Shown: positions 12,131 through 24,078 of the stretch, piece by piece
Layout: the number at the start of each line of letters is the position of its first letter
Numbering within the stretch: position 1 is the first letter of the stretch
From: Gnetum montanum
Taxonomy: Eukaryota; Streptophyta; Gnetopsida; Gnetales; Gnetaceae
Direction of reading: 5' to 3'
Assembly (NCBI GenBank): GCA_015680685.1
Contig: MNCI01014175.1
Location: 593,738 to 657,737, forward strand
Length of the DNA: 64,000 nt
Made by a program: the position numbers and the translations under genes
Notes under the pieces: generated by a model
The model's input: the letters and a program-made list of their open reading frames with translations, nothing else
The model's database searches: none
Told to the model about the DNA's origin: nothing

Positions 12131-12987
12131 TGATGAAGTTGTGGTCAATCAACTATGTTGATCCATGCCCATCAATGCATCCTTTGATGCATTCATGCAT
12201 ATGCATTGATGCTTATTCACACAAAGCCTATATAAATGTGTGTACCATCTACATTTGTGGCATCTTGGGTCATTTGTATAGTGAAGCTCTTGCAATTTTC
12301 TTTCATAAGTCTTAATCAAAATTTTCTGAGTGTCTATAGCATGGATCAAATTATTTACAAAGTTTTATTTCAGTGCATGTTGTACCTAAATACTTCTACA
12401 TGATGAAAATAAAATCAAGATTAATTCCTTTCATTACAACACTTGGATTAGCATTTAGTTTATTTTCAAGAACTTTACATTAAATACATTTTACTTTTCT
12501 ACATTTAAAAAATTAATATTTTATTCAATATTAGCAATAGTACGACTAGTTTGAGTATGTTATATTAACACTTAGTAATCCTAATAATTGATACTTGGTA
12601 CACCCAATAGTAGATAGTTGGTAACCTAGTAGTGTTAACATAGGTTACGATGGGTATGGAAAGTGGGAACATATACTCTATGCTTAGGATAGTTTAGATT
12701 ACTCTTAATATTATAGCTAGTTAGAAATTAATCTTCTAACCACCCTATTATTTTAATATTTTAATAATGAAATTAATAATAAAAAATATATAAACATCTT
12801 ATGCCTCAATCATACTTAACTATACCCATGAAGCTAACATAAGTAATGATTGGGAAGACAATGACTAGCCACATTACACTTAATTATCCAAGAGAATAGC
12901 CCATAAGGTTTCACAAAATTCAACCAAATTGCGCTAATGTGCTTGTGATTCATATGGTTCGGTGTAGGGAATACTTGTTGCTTATCA
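12131..12987 (+). repeat. Family B LTR, copy B2
   Basis: Aligns by eye with LTRs B1, B3 and B4 over the 'ggtaatcc...agtag', 'gtatggaaagtggga' and 'ggtgtaggg' landmarks. The TATA box (CCTATATAAATG) is near 12228. Directly upstream are overlapping ATGCAT/TGATGCAT palindromes (12168-12215) that the other B copies lack. The right end is placed at CTTATCA. The sequence beyond it only weakly resembles the family's TGGCACC primer-binding site, so this copy is old or truncated. Confidence 0.6.
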
Positions 12988-13237
12988 GTCAGCTACTATT
13001 CGAATCAAGTGTGAAAGTATCATCAACGAGATTTACTTAAGTTCATATCATCTTAGACTTAAAAGTGGAAGATGGATTCATCTTTTCCAAAAAAGAAAAA
13101 AAACATACTTGTAGGTTGTGTAAGTTATGGGCCCTTCAATATGAGTAGTATGTTTCTTTTCTATGTTGTGACTACCCATATGAGAAATCATTATAATCAT
13201 GTAGCAAAAAACTTGTTTGATTAGTTTTCATGGTCCC
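12988..13237. other. Target region of the giant element, left flank
   Basis: Flank left of the Tat insertion, with no coding content. Its last five bases (13233-13237, GTCCC) are the left copy of the target-site duplication. Confidence 0.6.
13233..13237. repeat. Target-site duplication, left copy
   Basis: GTCCC immediately left of the 5' LTR, identical to 31105-31109 immediately right of the 3' LTR. Confidence 0.85.
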
Positions 13238-13375
13238 TAAAACATTACAAAATTTTGAGCTTAGTACTTCTCCAACAAGAATCGAGCTAAGTCATGATGT
13301 TCCCCAGCATGACTGAAGCTTGAGGGCCCCATAGACAACTTCGGAGCTCAAAATACTTAGTCTTCACTAAGTATA

Positions 13376-13955
13376 CATTCTCAGCGTATATGCTAGGCGT
13401 ATACGCTAGGCGTATACGCCCAAGTTTGCATTCACAGCGTATACGCCCAATGTACATGCCTCACATGTATGCCTAGCATGTACGACTGACATATACACCC
13501 GGCAAGCAATCCTTGAAGACAACATGGAAACAACACTGTAGAGCAAGACTTGGTACAAAGCATCAACTCACACGAACAGAGCAACCATCAACGTATACGC
13601 CCGGTAGACACAGCGTATACGCCCAGCGTATATGCCCGGTAGACACAACGTATACGCCCAGCAGACATAGCGTATACGCCCAGTAGACACAACATATATG
13701 CCCAGCGTATACGTCCAGCATATACGCCCATCATGTACAATGTGTCAGATCAAAGTCAACCAAGCTGAACATCCATAGGCAGCATCTACATGGGATCTGA
13801 ACTCAAATCTGGAGGACGAACGACTTCTTCGATTCTGATCAAGTCTGTATACTGAGGTCATATGTCCAGCATGTATACGCTAGCGTACAGCCGTATACGT
13901 TGATGTATAGTAATATACGCTAGCGTATAGCCATATACGCTGGCGTACAGCATGT
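13376..13955 (+). repeat. U3 palindrome arrays (GCGTATACGC family)
   Basis: Dense degenerate repeats of the palindrome GCGTATACGC, mostly in the frame CCCAGCGTATACGCCC and spaced by 'ggtagacaca'-like linkers. A second block close to the TATA box uses ATACGCTAGCGTA, another palindrome. Many copies read GTATATGC or CATATACG, the products expected from CpG deamination of the ancestral word. Palindromic, clustered and promoter-proximal sites suggest binding of a dimeric factor; that is inference. Confidence 0.85.
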
Positions 13956-14035
13956 TGAACACTTGTAAATTTTATTCTTTCACACTCGGTCAATGCACCA
14001 CATGTCACCCAACCCGTGTCTAACGACTAAACTTG

Positions 14036-14043
14036 TATAAAAA
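14036..14043 (+). promoter_or_regulatory. TATA box of the 5' LTR
   Basis: TATAAAAA downstream of the U3 palindromes, conserved in the 3' LTR at 30531-30538. Transcription would begin about 30 bp downstream, near 14070, leaving some 540 bp of R-U5. Confidence 0.75.
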
Positions 14044-14614
14044 CCCCAATTTTTCATTAGATCGGGGTGGGAAATTTTGAGCAAACCAGAGACAAAGAGA
14101 AATAGAGAGATGCTGAGAGAACAGAGCAGAAAGCCTGTATGCTGGACCTTACCCTGCATGCTGAGCATACAACCTCTATGTTGTGCCTACAGTTTGAACC
14201 AACACACATTCATCCCTACATTCACTGGGCCTATTCATCCGCCTTGTGTCAAAGCCACAACTGCATTAGACCGGTGCATTGTAACTCTCATTCCGCAATA
14301 ACATTGCTACATTTTTTTGCTACAATTTGTTACAGTATTTCATTCATTGTTGCATATTTACTGTTTACGCTCTTGTACGTTTACGCTTTGTTTTACATCA
14401 GTTACGTTGTTTACATATAACCCAACGTATAGCATATCGGTGTACGTTCGGGGAAATCCTTGCTTGATCTGCGTGTGGACCACTCAAGGTACTCTGCCTT
14501 TGTTAATTCTAGCTTGCCCTCAAGCAAAGGTAGGGTCTTCTATGCGTGTCCGGAGATCTTCAGGTTTCTATTTCCTTCCAGCCAGAGATAGACGATTTCG
14601 AACGGTACAGAAAT

Positions 14615-14631
14615 TGGTGCTAGAAGGAGGG
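14615..14631 (+). promoter_or_regulatory. Primer-binding site of the giant Tat element
   Basis: TGGTGCTAGAAGGAGGG, five bases after the LTR end (spacer GAAAT). It is identical to the minus-strand site at 52219-52235 and close to that at 831-847. The primer tRNA would need the complementary 3' end; I cannot name it with certainty, but it is not initiator Met. Confidence 0.8.
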
Positions 14632-14654
14632 TCAAACTGCTTAAAACTTACTGT

Positions 14655-15105
14655 GCTACAGAACTCTTAGCATCTACACTACTGAGTTTACGCTGATTCT
14701 GTCTACAACATTCTCAGTGTCTACGCTACTGAGTATACGCTGACGCTGTACACAGAACTCTATCTACGCCATTCAGTATACGCTACTCTGACTCTGTCTA
14801 CCCTGCTGACGTATATGCTGCACACTCTACGCTGTAGACTTTGTCTACACTTCTTGCATATACGTTGCACACTCTACATTGACTCTGTCTATGCTGCTGA
14901 CGTATACACTGCACGCTCTATGCCGTAGACTTTGTCTACGCTGCTTGCATATATGCTACACGCTCTACGCCATAGATTCTCTACGCTGCCACTATACATT
15001 GTATACCTATACGCTGGTAGTTGAAGCATATACGCTGAGACCCAACCTATACGCTGTACACAGCGAACGTAGGTGTACACTATATTGAGTATACCAGATT
15101 TGTAT
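14655..15105 (+). repeat. Leader repeat array (TCTACGC / GTATACGCTG)
   Basis: About 450 bp between primer-binding site and gag, built of degenerate TCTACGCT, GTATACGCTG and 'gactctgtct' words. It is the same repeat vocabulary as the array in intron 1 of the antisense gene (23630-24060) and is related to the U3 palindromes. Small open frames on both strands here are artefacts of the repeats. Confidence 0.8.
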
Positions 15106-15139
15106 CCCTTCTACTGTGTTGTATTCACAACCATCCATC

Positions 15140-18100
15140 ATGAACACTGCAAACTCCAACGCTACAACCAAGCCAGTCACAGACATCGTAGGCACCATGG
15201 CCATTCAACAACCCGTGGCACAACCCACAGTGGGGCCTCACCGGTCTCTTAGATTGCAAGGGAGGAACCCATCGTTTAACATCATAACTCAGGAGCAATA
15301 CAATTTCATGTGCTTGAAAATATAAGCCAGCCTAGCCATAGACCAAACTGAAATGGAAGTTAAGAGGCAATATGAACTCTTCTATAGGGGAGGACAAGAG
15401 TTCACCCCTTCCCCGTATGATATCATCCCTCTCCCAGAGCACTACTCTAAGTTGATCTCACAACTCCTCCTACAAAGGAGTCAGTCTTTAAACCAGCCTC
15501 CGGCAAATCCTCAATTGGAACAGGAAGATGACTTCGTAGCTCAATCCGAGCATGAAGATTCGTACCATACTCTTAGTTCACAGACCTATGCAAACCCATT
15601 ATTTCATCTGGCCACAGGAGAAGTCATGTCCCTTCAACCATTTAAGTTCACCCAAGCACAAATACCTCAACAAGAATCATCCACACTTGTTCATATTCCT
15701 CCTGCAACTGACCCGCAACTCAACACACTGCCCCTTGCTATTCCCCCTGTTGCAACAATACCTCCATTCTCGCAAATACAACCTTCTCAAAATCACGTAG
15801 GAGCAACCTTCCCGCCCCGGGTGATTGGGATGCCACATGTAATACCGGCTTCTACAGCCGCTCACTACATACCACGGATCCCAGCCCAAGGAGCATCCTT
15901 CACAACTATAACCCAACAAGTTCAGGGGGTTCCTACACAAAACATGACTAGGCAATGGAAAACGATTGGTGCTCAATCACATCAACCCCCCATTATAACA
16001 TACCGCCTCACACAATCTTACCAGCTAACATCCCCCAAGTACAACCGCAACGACAACAACAACCCCTTACCTACAACGTGCCACCCTTAGTACCACCTGC
16101 TGCAAATATCCTGCAAGTACAGCCTCCGACCACATAACTTTCTGCCTTCCAGCCCACTGTCCAACAATCTAATCTGTATACCATACAACACCCCCAAACT
16201 GCTATCTCCCCTAGTGCCCAAGACTAGGCTGACGCTAAAAAACTAATGCAGGAGATAACTGACGAGGTCAAACGCCTCAAAACGGCCCCTGACAAAGAAC
16301 TGAAGGTAGCGGACTTCTATCACGATGACCCTATCAGCTCTTCCGTTCCGCCTCTAACATTACCCAAGGGTGTATCTTTACCCACATTGAACAAATACAA
16401 TGGGGAGACAGACCCCAACCCTCACCTCATAATGTTTAGACTAGAGTGCGTGCTACTTCAGGCATGGCCACATGTCATTCTACGAGTATTCTTCATGTCC
16501 CTCGCTAGGAGAGCACTTGATTGGTATCGGGCCTTGCCACGAAACTCAATAACTTCTTTGGAAGATTTGTTACACCAATTCGTCACCAGGTTCAAGTATA
16601 ACTTGAAACCCGAAGTAACACTAGACAGCCTCATACAGGTTAAGCAAGCACCCCTTGAACCTATCCAAAAATTCATCCAACGGTGGAGTGCTACTCTCAA
16701 TGAGCTCCACAAGCCGATCCCAGAGATGTACCTCCTCACCATTCTAGAAGGGGTTGTCAACGATTTTGTCAAATCCAAACTATATTACCTCAATGCATGC
16801 ACTCTAATTCAAGCATTTGTACAGATTAAGAACATAGAGGAGGTAGCACAAAACAACTATGATCCTATATTCAGCCTTTAAGAATCAACATAGCAAGAAA
16901 GATAAAGAAAAGGTTAAAACAACTATAGTAGCAGTAGCAGAAACACAACAAGCAAATGTGGGACAACAAAGTAAACCACCTGTTACCCCTACTAATTATG
17001 CTAAACCCTCCCCTACAACGGTGCCCGAAGCATCCGCATCACAAAATCCAACACCAAGTCGTATGAGAAAACTTCGAGAGGAAAGACCCCTCTCAATATA
17101 CGTTGTTGCCCATGAAACCATCGTAGTTGTTTGACCAACTCCTGAAGGCTAGATTAATGAAACAAAAACAGTTGTCCCCCGTAGCGATCCAAAGGCATGA
17201 TTGGTTCTGTCAACTAGTTCAGAACCCAAGCCTGGCAACGCCAGACGAGCCCCTGGTACCAAAAGGCTTTAGAATGGACCATTTTTGCGATTATCATCAA
17301 CGTAATGGGCATGGCACAAATTACTGTTACACCCTAAAACAAGACATCCAACGAATGATCGACAAAGGTCAAATCACTTTTGATGAGGCCAACCCGGTCC
17401 AACCACAAAACCAGGCCATGGGTATGTATAAAGACCCTCTAAATACCAAAGAGGCACCGTACGTGATTAACACAATCTACCTTGATAACGAACCTAAAAC
17501 ACCTAGCATTAACACCATCTATTTCGACCATGAGCAGCAAATGTCTAATAAACCATTTGTAGTGTGTATTCCACCCACTGTACAAACATTCGTGCCTCAA
17601 CCGTCATACTCCCCGTAGAAACCTTATGTCATCCGAGTAGCCCCCACCGTAGCAACTTCTAACACCCCGACACATGAAAAACCATACATGGTGCACGTAC
17701 CTCCCGCCGCTACTACCGCAAACTCACAAACACCTCCTACTCGGCCCGCTCCCTATGTAGTCCGAGTACCACATGCAGTCGCAACAGCAGAGGTACAACC
17801 TCCAGCTAGGCCAACTCCATAAGTTATCAGGACACCCGAACGTCCTAGTGATCACTAGTCCTCCACTTTGCAAACACAGAATAAACCAAGTCCCTATGTC
17901 ATCAAGGTGCCCAACCAGCCTGGCACTCAACCGCATGCAACCATCCAACCGTAACCTTGCCCTTCTCCATACGTAGTACGAATCCCAAGGCAACCTGAGG
18001 CTCCGAAACCAACCACACCCCCACGCCACACACGAGAAGGCCTAGCAGATAAGCTTACACGCAAATGCTTGGTGAATCATCCAGAAAACATGATACACCC

Positions 18101-19198
18101 GAATGAACGATTCCGGGCAAAAATGACAAACCAACTATGCATGAAATAAAACTGTTGGGCATAATGGACCAAGTCACTGCTGACAAACATGCATCCAAAA
18201 GTAGAGATCTAGCAACAGCTCTAACGCAAGTCACGTAGGCACTCAAACAAAAAAACACTTCACTGAGCTTATATGACCTAGTGTTGACATCTCAAACCCA
18301 CAGTGAATACTTGCCTCCAAATGAACCTTCAATTCATGCGGTAATGCATTCACTTCAGGGATCAACTCCTAAGCCATTAAGTTTCCACGATGACAACATC
18401 AAAGTGGATCAGAAAATGGGAGAAGTAACAACCGCGCCTATGTTCATAACAATACAAATAAATCAATTTAAGATACATAGGGTGCATGTAGATAATGGAG
18501 CTGCCATAAATGTAGTGCCATATCCCATCATCGAACAACTGGGGCTTACAGAGCTAATCAGACCAACTGCCACCACATGTTTGAAATCATTCAGCAGATC
18601 ACATGTGATAGTCAAAGGCACCGTGACTTTAGATTTTATAGCAGGGGATCAATTCCCCACATCCACCGACTTTGTCGTAATCGATGAAATGTCAAGGTTC
18701 AACCTAATATTGGGAAGGCCCTGGTTAGCCCAACTGAAAGCAGTCTCTTCCCCCATACACCAAGAAATTCACCTACCTTATGAAGGTGGCGAAATCATTA
18801 TACACGAGGAGGCTGCTACACCTATCGCCTCCTCATATACAGATGCAGATCAAGGCTCGGAGGTTAAGCTCGAAGAGCCTAAACAAAATGATACAAATGA
18901 ACAACAACTAGTAGGCGATTATCTCATAGACACAAAGGAAAATCTACCAAAAACAGAAATACCTGGGCCTGAAATCGTACATACATAGCCTCACTCAGAA
19001 ACCACAACTGACACAGAAATCACAATACATGTAGAAGCGTCTGAAAACACCAATGTGGGAACTATTCCATTAGCTATCCCTTGGGCTGAATTACCATTCA
19101 ATGTGATCATCGAAGGAGACACTGAATATAGAATCATACCCGCTAACGCAACTCCTAACGTTAAAATGAGAAAAATCAAAAAATTACTAAACAAATAA
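15140..19198 (+). pseudogene. gag-protease of the giant Tat element
   Basis: Structural polyprotein with retropepsin. The first in-frame ATG is at 15140. Segments in order: an N-terminal extension of roughly 350 codons (15140-~16240, proline/glutamine-rich), the Gag capsid domain (16370-16870; KYNGETDPNPHL, RRALDWYRALP, FVTRFKYN), a zinc-knuckle-like CDYHQRNGHGTNYC (17287-17328), a proline-rich linker with PYVVRVP-type repeats (~17545-18000), and the aspartic protease (18415-18760; VHVDNGAAINVV with D-N-G-A in the active-site loop, and LILGRPWL). The frame ends in LLNK-stop near 19198 without entering RT. Breaks: frameshifts near 16000-16090, 16880 and 18130, and several stops, for example at 15323, 17136 and 18986, explicable by C-to-T change. 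The N-terminal extension is shared with the minus-strand copy at 51037-51531. Confidence 0.88.
17545..18000 (+). repeat. Proline-rich linker with repeated PYVVRVP motif
   Basis: Between zinc knuckle and protease the frame encodes about seven spaced variants of one heptad: KPFVVCIP, KPYVIRVA, KPYMVHVP, APYVVRVP, TP-VIRTP (one stop), SPYVIKVP and SPYVVRIP. They are separated by 10-20 residues rich in T, P, Q and A. The regular recurrence in the protein, with divergent DNA, points to a repeated structural or interaction motif. Confidence 0.75.
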
Positions 19199-19204
19199 AC
19201 AACA

Positions 19205-19475
19205 CTTAGTCCAAAATGACATTAAACTACATTCCAAGTCTAGAATGATGTTAAACTATCATGTCCGCAATGACATAAAACTAGCCATGATCAAAAATGG
19301 TCGGTCTACCAAGAGAAATCAACCCGTGTCATTTGAAACTTCCCTTGTTCATGTTTGGCCCAAAATGACCTTAAACTAGTACGAGTGGCCCGAAATGGCC
19401 TTAAACTAGTGTGTTCGGCCTGAAATGGCCTTAAACTAGTATGAGTGGCCCGAAATGGCCTTAAACTAGATCATC
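19205..19475 (+). repeat. Hairpin-TAAACT array A (after gag-protease)
   Basis: Eight or so units of about 30 bp directly after the gag-protease stop. Typical units: GGCCcgaaatGGCCTTAAACTAG (three good copies), ATGTCcgcaatGACATAAAACT and GTCcaaaatGACATTAAACT. Each consists of a short inverted repeat, a 4-6 base loop and then TAAACTA. A weaker unit (GATCaaaaatGGTC) lacks the tail. Confidence 0.8.
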
Positions 19476-19841
19476 CACTTATACTTTGTTTTTCTCCCAA
19501 ATTCCAGTTCACTGTTCGAATTTACGCTTGCATTGTCATGTTGTCAATAATAATTTTCGCAATTATCTTTCGCTTATAATTATAGTCCTACTTATGATTA
19601 CATTCGTGCACTACACTTAAACTACAAAAACAAACCAAAACATTTTACATTACCATGTCGTGTTTACATTTAAACTCAAAATCCACACAAAAAAATATGT
19701 AGAAATATATATATATATATATATATGTAATGATGTACAAGTACAAAAGTTAACTGATTTATTCATCCGTTCAATACAACTCAAAATTTTCAATTTAAAA
19801 TTCACATATAAATTTGAGTCAGAATAATTTCAAAGCAAAGA
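19476..19841. other. Spacer between array A and the antisense gene's end
   Basis: Non-coding AT-rich spacer. It contains an (AT)n microsatellite at about 19707-19727. It would carry the 3' UTR and polyadenylation site of the antisense gene, but no single clear signal stands out. Confidence 0.5.
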
Positions 19842-22800
19842 TTAAACATCAGGGACAGGAGGATCGTCCCCTTTGGACCTGCTGGCATCATGGGTCCCTA
19901 CTCCACTAGGGCCAGCTACTTGAACATCATCGTCGTCTTGACCCTATAAAATGCAAAAGAAACAATCAACATAAGAACAAAAGAAAAAAAAACTTTCAAA
20001 CATTATTTAGTGAATGAATTTCATGATAACAGAATGCTTACCGTAGGGGATCCCCCTAAACCGAATTCCAGCCAATGGAGGATTTCCTCCTCTAAGATGC
20101 TCGCCCAATCAGTCCCATCAAGGCCTAGATCGATGTTTTCCAAAGCCTTCCCCTTGTCAACAGCCGACCAGGTAGGACTCTTTAAAGGGAACTCACCCAC
20201 AGAAACCTCCCCAGAAGCGGTTGTAATCACCCTCGTAGGCGATTCCATTTCAACAATTGTATTCTGAGCAAAGGTATCAAATGTAGAACGTAGAGCCAGA
20301 CCCTCCACAAACATTTCAAGTTGATGCTTTTCAATAGATACTTCCTTCAAATATTTCTTGTAATGGTGCTTGTGGTTCTTCTCATCCTGATCCCATTTAC
20401 CCACCTTGGAAGCAAAAGCCTTCCAATCTTGGCACTTGAGGTTTAGTAGATCTATCTGGGCCTTACGCTCTGCTAGTTTCTGGGTCAGTGACGCGTGGCG
20501 ATTGAGTAGGTTCCAATATCTAGTATAGGTGACCTCGGAAGTTCACCAAGAACGATCACCACTTAGTCTAGCCGAGGCAAACTTATACCGAGCCTTGAGA
20601 TCATCATGCTCAACTGATAACTAGGAAACTTCTTTCTCCTTTGCTTGGATTTGCAACCATAACTGTTTGATGGAACGCCTACAGGTCCAAAGTGATTTGG
20701 CGTTATGTACAAGACCTTCTGCCACCTCTTCATAGACTGGCCTTGGTATTTGTTTGACTTTTGGGGGTAGTGTGGGCAAACTTTCAATGCTAACAGTCTC
20801 AGATGGATCCCACCTCAGCTTAGCTCCTACGCACACAAAAAGAACGGGCATTAAACATTAGATGACAAAAAAGGGATATGAAATTCGAAAGCTGCAAAAG
20901 GCTCGAGACATTTGTACCTATCTCAGGGTGGGCTTCCTGAATACGTTCGACCACCTCGTTAGTGATACCAGCCACAAAATCCATTTTACTGGGCATCTCG
21001 GTCCAAGTAAATGGTCCATGAGTACGAGGTGGACTAGCCTCAGGGGGCATTTCAGGGGGAACCACCTTCATGGGCACTTCCAACTGCATCGTATGAATTA
21101 TCCTACCTTCATCTGGAAGACGTAAAAATATAAAAGTAAAACACCATGGAAACAATGATTCACCAAGCAACACAATAAAACAAAAGGAAACAAACCATCT
21201 TCTCTAACCCCTTCCAAATTTGGAGGGTCGCCAAGGTCCAATCTTTCCTTAAGGAAGCTACAGAACATTTCATCAACACCACCCTGGTCATCGACCAGTT
21301 CAGTCTCTGTGGTGTCTTCTGCTAACTTTTCCGTCCCCTCCGCCTGATCCTTGCCGACCTCCTCTTCCTCCTCAATTATTAAGTTGGTTGTAGCTTCCTC
21401 CTCCTTAATAATGGTCTCTAACTCTTGTCTCCTTACTTCTCGAGTCAAGCCTGAGGGCATTAGTTTCATATAAGTGGTCAAAATGAAAAATATGAATGAG
21501 ATGAAAATGATAATGCAATAAGTGCGCCAAGTTTACTTACCTCGGATAGGCATCTTGAACCATATGCACTTCACCTTTGGCTCTTCCACATTTGAGGTCA
21601 CCTCTTTTGAGCATTCACGCTTCGGGAGCTTCGACTTGGCCTTACCAATGGTCTCCTTGATGATCCGTTCAGCCCTCTTTGTAGTATAGGGCACATCGTC
21701 TAGTTCCAACCCCACACTGTCACGTGTGTGGATTGAGGTACCAGATGACCCTCCTATCGTGATGGACATGGATTCATCAATCCCCTCAGGAGCATCTTGG
21801 GACTTAGCTGTCTCGAACAAATAATTGATCCATGAGTGAGATAATTGAGTTCAATCCCGTAGGACATATNATTGATCCATGAGTGAGATAATTGAGTTCA
21901 ATCCCGTAGGACATATTTATTGTCCGCGTGAACCACTAGAAACTCGGCCAAGTGACAAAGATAGCCAACAAAGAATGCAAACGTAAAATGGAACTGTGCC
22001 TCAACATTTGAGCACAATCGCACTATCTCCTTATAAAGGCCCGACAACAAAAATTGAGCCCAATTATAATGCATCCCAATTTCTAAGATGGTTTGCATGA
22101 TGCGTACAGCTTCAACACCAAGACTCCTCACCTAGGACAGGGATTTAGGGAACACCCGTGCCCTAAACAAGGGATATAATTCATTAACTTCCTCAACCTT
22201 TGACTTCCCCTACATAGGAAATCCCTTGGAGCCCTTGATAATACCCAACCAGTCCTCTAGCTCACGTACCATATGAAGCTCTTTCTGAGCCTTGTCCAAA
22301 ACTACATTTATGTCATCTGCTGGTACACTGAATAGGTCTAAAAAGAATTCAGCCGACAAATGGAAAACTATTTTGACACCCTTAATACGGGTGCTGTAGT
22401 AGGAGATAGACTTGTCGAATGAATCCACAATCCCGATCATTTCAGCTATCGACACATCAGGGCTCGGGGTTGTAAATAGCTCCATAAGGCCGGCATCATC
22501 TAAATAATAGACAATAGATGGCGGGGCATGGGTGCGCAACCATTCCTGTGCCTTGTTGATCTCCCAAAACTTCATTGACAGGGTACTCTCAGTTTGTCCT
22601 GTCGTAATAGGGTCTCCGCCAAGAGGGACATCAACTGTAAACACAATTTGAAACCATCACATCAGTATGACCACCAGCAGTCGAACAAACACACTTGGCC
22701 ATCTAGGAAATACTATCACTTACCTTTAGTTGTGGACTTCGAGGTGCTACCTAAGTCAAAATCGTGAGGGAAAATTGGTCGATTATGCGACCAATCTCCA

Positions 22801-23072
22801 TGCAGCCACCCACGAGTCGTGCATTATGCTAACACTCTAGAAAATCGTTTGTGGAAATGGACAATATCACCCTTGGTTTGAGCTAATATAGCTCCACGAA
22901 GGATGGGACCCGCCATAAAGGTCTCTAGAGAAGTATGAGCCAGGGCAAGCCCATCATCATTAACGCATATCCCATCTTGGTCAACTTGGGGCCTGGAAAA
23001 GAACGGTCATTAAAACAGAAGCAAGCACTAAACAACAAAAAAAAATAGAAATGACAAACTAAATGGTCTTAC

Positions 23073-23522
23073 CTCTCTACCCTGTACACTGTGCCAGGAG
23101 GGTTCTAAAATAACGTATGCGCATGCATAGCCAGAAACAAGGTGTTGTTGAGATAATCACACCCTCGTGGCAATAGGTCCCACACACGCGCTAACGGACA
23201 AGTAGATCTGGGCCCACCAGAGGGACCATCCTCGATCACAAGCCACCCCTCGTCAATGTCTACCATAAAAACTGCAACGCCCTCCGAAGATCCCGACAAC
23301 ATAGCTTTAAGCACGCTCTGTGCCACTTGTTCGCTCAGGTGTGACCAGGCCACCACCTTAAATCTGTCTAGGATGAAGGTGAGGAATTCACAGGCCCCTT
23401 CCCTGAACCATACCCCATTGTTATCAACAATCAGATCAGGGGTAGGTTCATCGGTCTCAAGGGGGCCAAACCATGCCAGTACTCCAACCAACTCAACTAC
23501 CATGAGGAAAGGCTTAGGATCC
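23073..23522 (-). other. Exon 2: FCP1/NIF-like HAD domain, catalytically degenerate
   Basis: About 150 residues resemble the NLI-interacting-factor/FCP1 phosphatase domain. KPFLMVVELVGVLAW sits where the family has its LxLDxDxTL motif. VWFREGACEFLTFILDRFKVVAWS matches the conserved 'R(P)...FL......F.V..WS' core. ARVWDLLPRGCDYLNNTLF and then NPPGTVYR match the C-terminal 'NTLLIDD...NPP.T' region. The two nucleophile-loop aspartates (read as E and V here) and the later DD pair (read AM) are absent, so phosphatase activity is unlikely even before the stop at 23107. Assignment is by motif recognition and needs a profile search. Confidence 0.7.
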
Positions 23523-24078
23523 CTACAAGTAACCAGAAAGCCACAATAAATCAGCCATATATGAAAATGAGATGAAAAAATGAAATTCCATGTTATAAGC
23601 CAACACTTCGAAAAATTACAAACTGTTTTCAATCGGCGTATATGCTGTAAAAACCATCAGCGTATATGCTGTAAAAACCGTCTACGCTATACGCTGTAAA
23701 AGAAATTGCTAGCGTATACACTATGAAAATAGGTCTACGCTATACGCTGTCTGAAAAGACAATCGTTTATGCTAGGCGTATATGCTATGAAAATAGTCTA
23801 CGCCACATGCTGTGAAAATCGTCTACGCTATACGCCGCAGAAATTGTCTACGCTATGTACTGATAAAATTGTTTACGCTATATCCTATTGAAACTGTCTA
23901 CGTTGTACGCTGTAGAGACCCTCTACGCTACGCTAAGCGTACAAACCTTGTACATTGTATAGACCCTCTACACTGCGGACCTACGCTCAGCGTACAGACC
24001 ATTTATGCTACAAAAACTGTCTACGCTCGATGACAAGTACAAATAAAAATCATTGACAAAGGCAGGATTAGAGCCTAC
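23523..24078 (-). repeat. Intron 1 of the antisense gene with CTACGC/TATACGCTG array
   Basis: Donor AA|GTAGGC at 24078 and acceptor TTGTAG at 23523. Between about 23630 and 24035 it is filled with degenerate 'gtctacgctatacgctgtaaaa' repeats, the same words as the element's 5' leader and close to its U3 palindromes. The other introns of this gene are small and repeat-free. Confidence 0.75.

Larger units (their letters stand above)
13238..14609 (+). repeat. 5' LTR of the giant Tat element
   Basis: 1372 bp. Starts TAAAACATTACAAAATTTTG (the 3' LTR has TGAAACACCAC, so the first G has mutated) and ends ...GGTACA. U3 carries two blocks of GCGTATACGC-type palindromes (13376-13735 and 13870-13955). 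The TATA box follows at 14036-14043. R and U5 make up the remaining ~550 bp, including a CTTTGTTAATTC...CCTCAAGC segment shared with the 3' LTR. Differences from the 3' LTR are mostly C/T and G/A changes plus array copy number, which accounts for the ~120-bp length difference. Confidence 0.92.

Noticed and set aside
13381-13735. CRISPR-like appearance of the spaced GCGTATACGC repeats
   Set aside because: Spacers are not unique or constant in length, the repeat is a degenerate decamer, and the setting is a plant LTR. Not a CRISPR array.
14879-15204. Small open frames on both strands before gag
   Set aside because: Low-complexity translation of the TCTACGC/GTATACGC leader array.
16458-16778. 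106-codon minus-strand open frame in gag
   Set aside because: Shadow of the Gag capsid domain on the plus strand.
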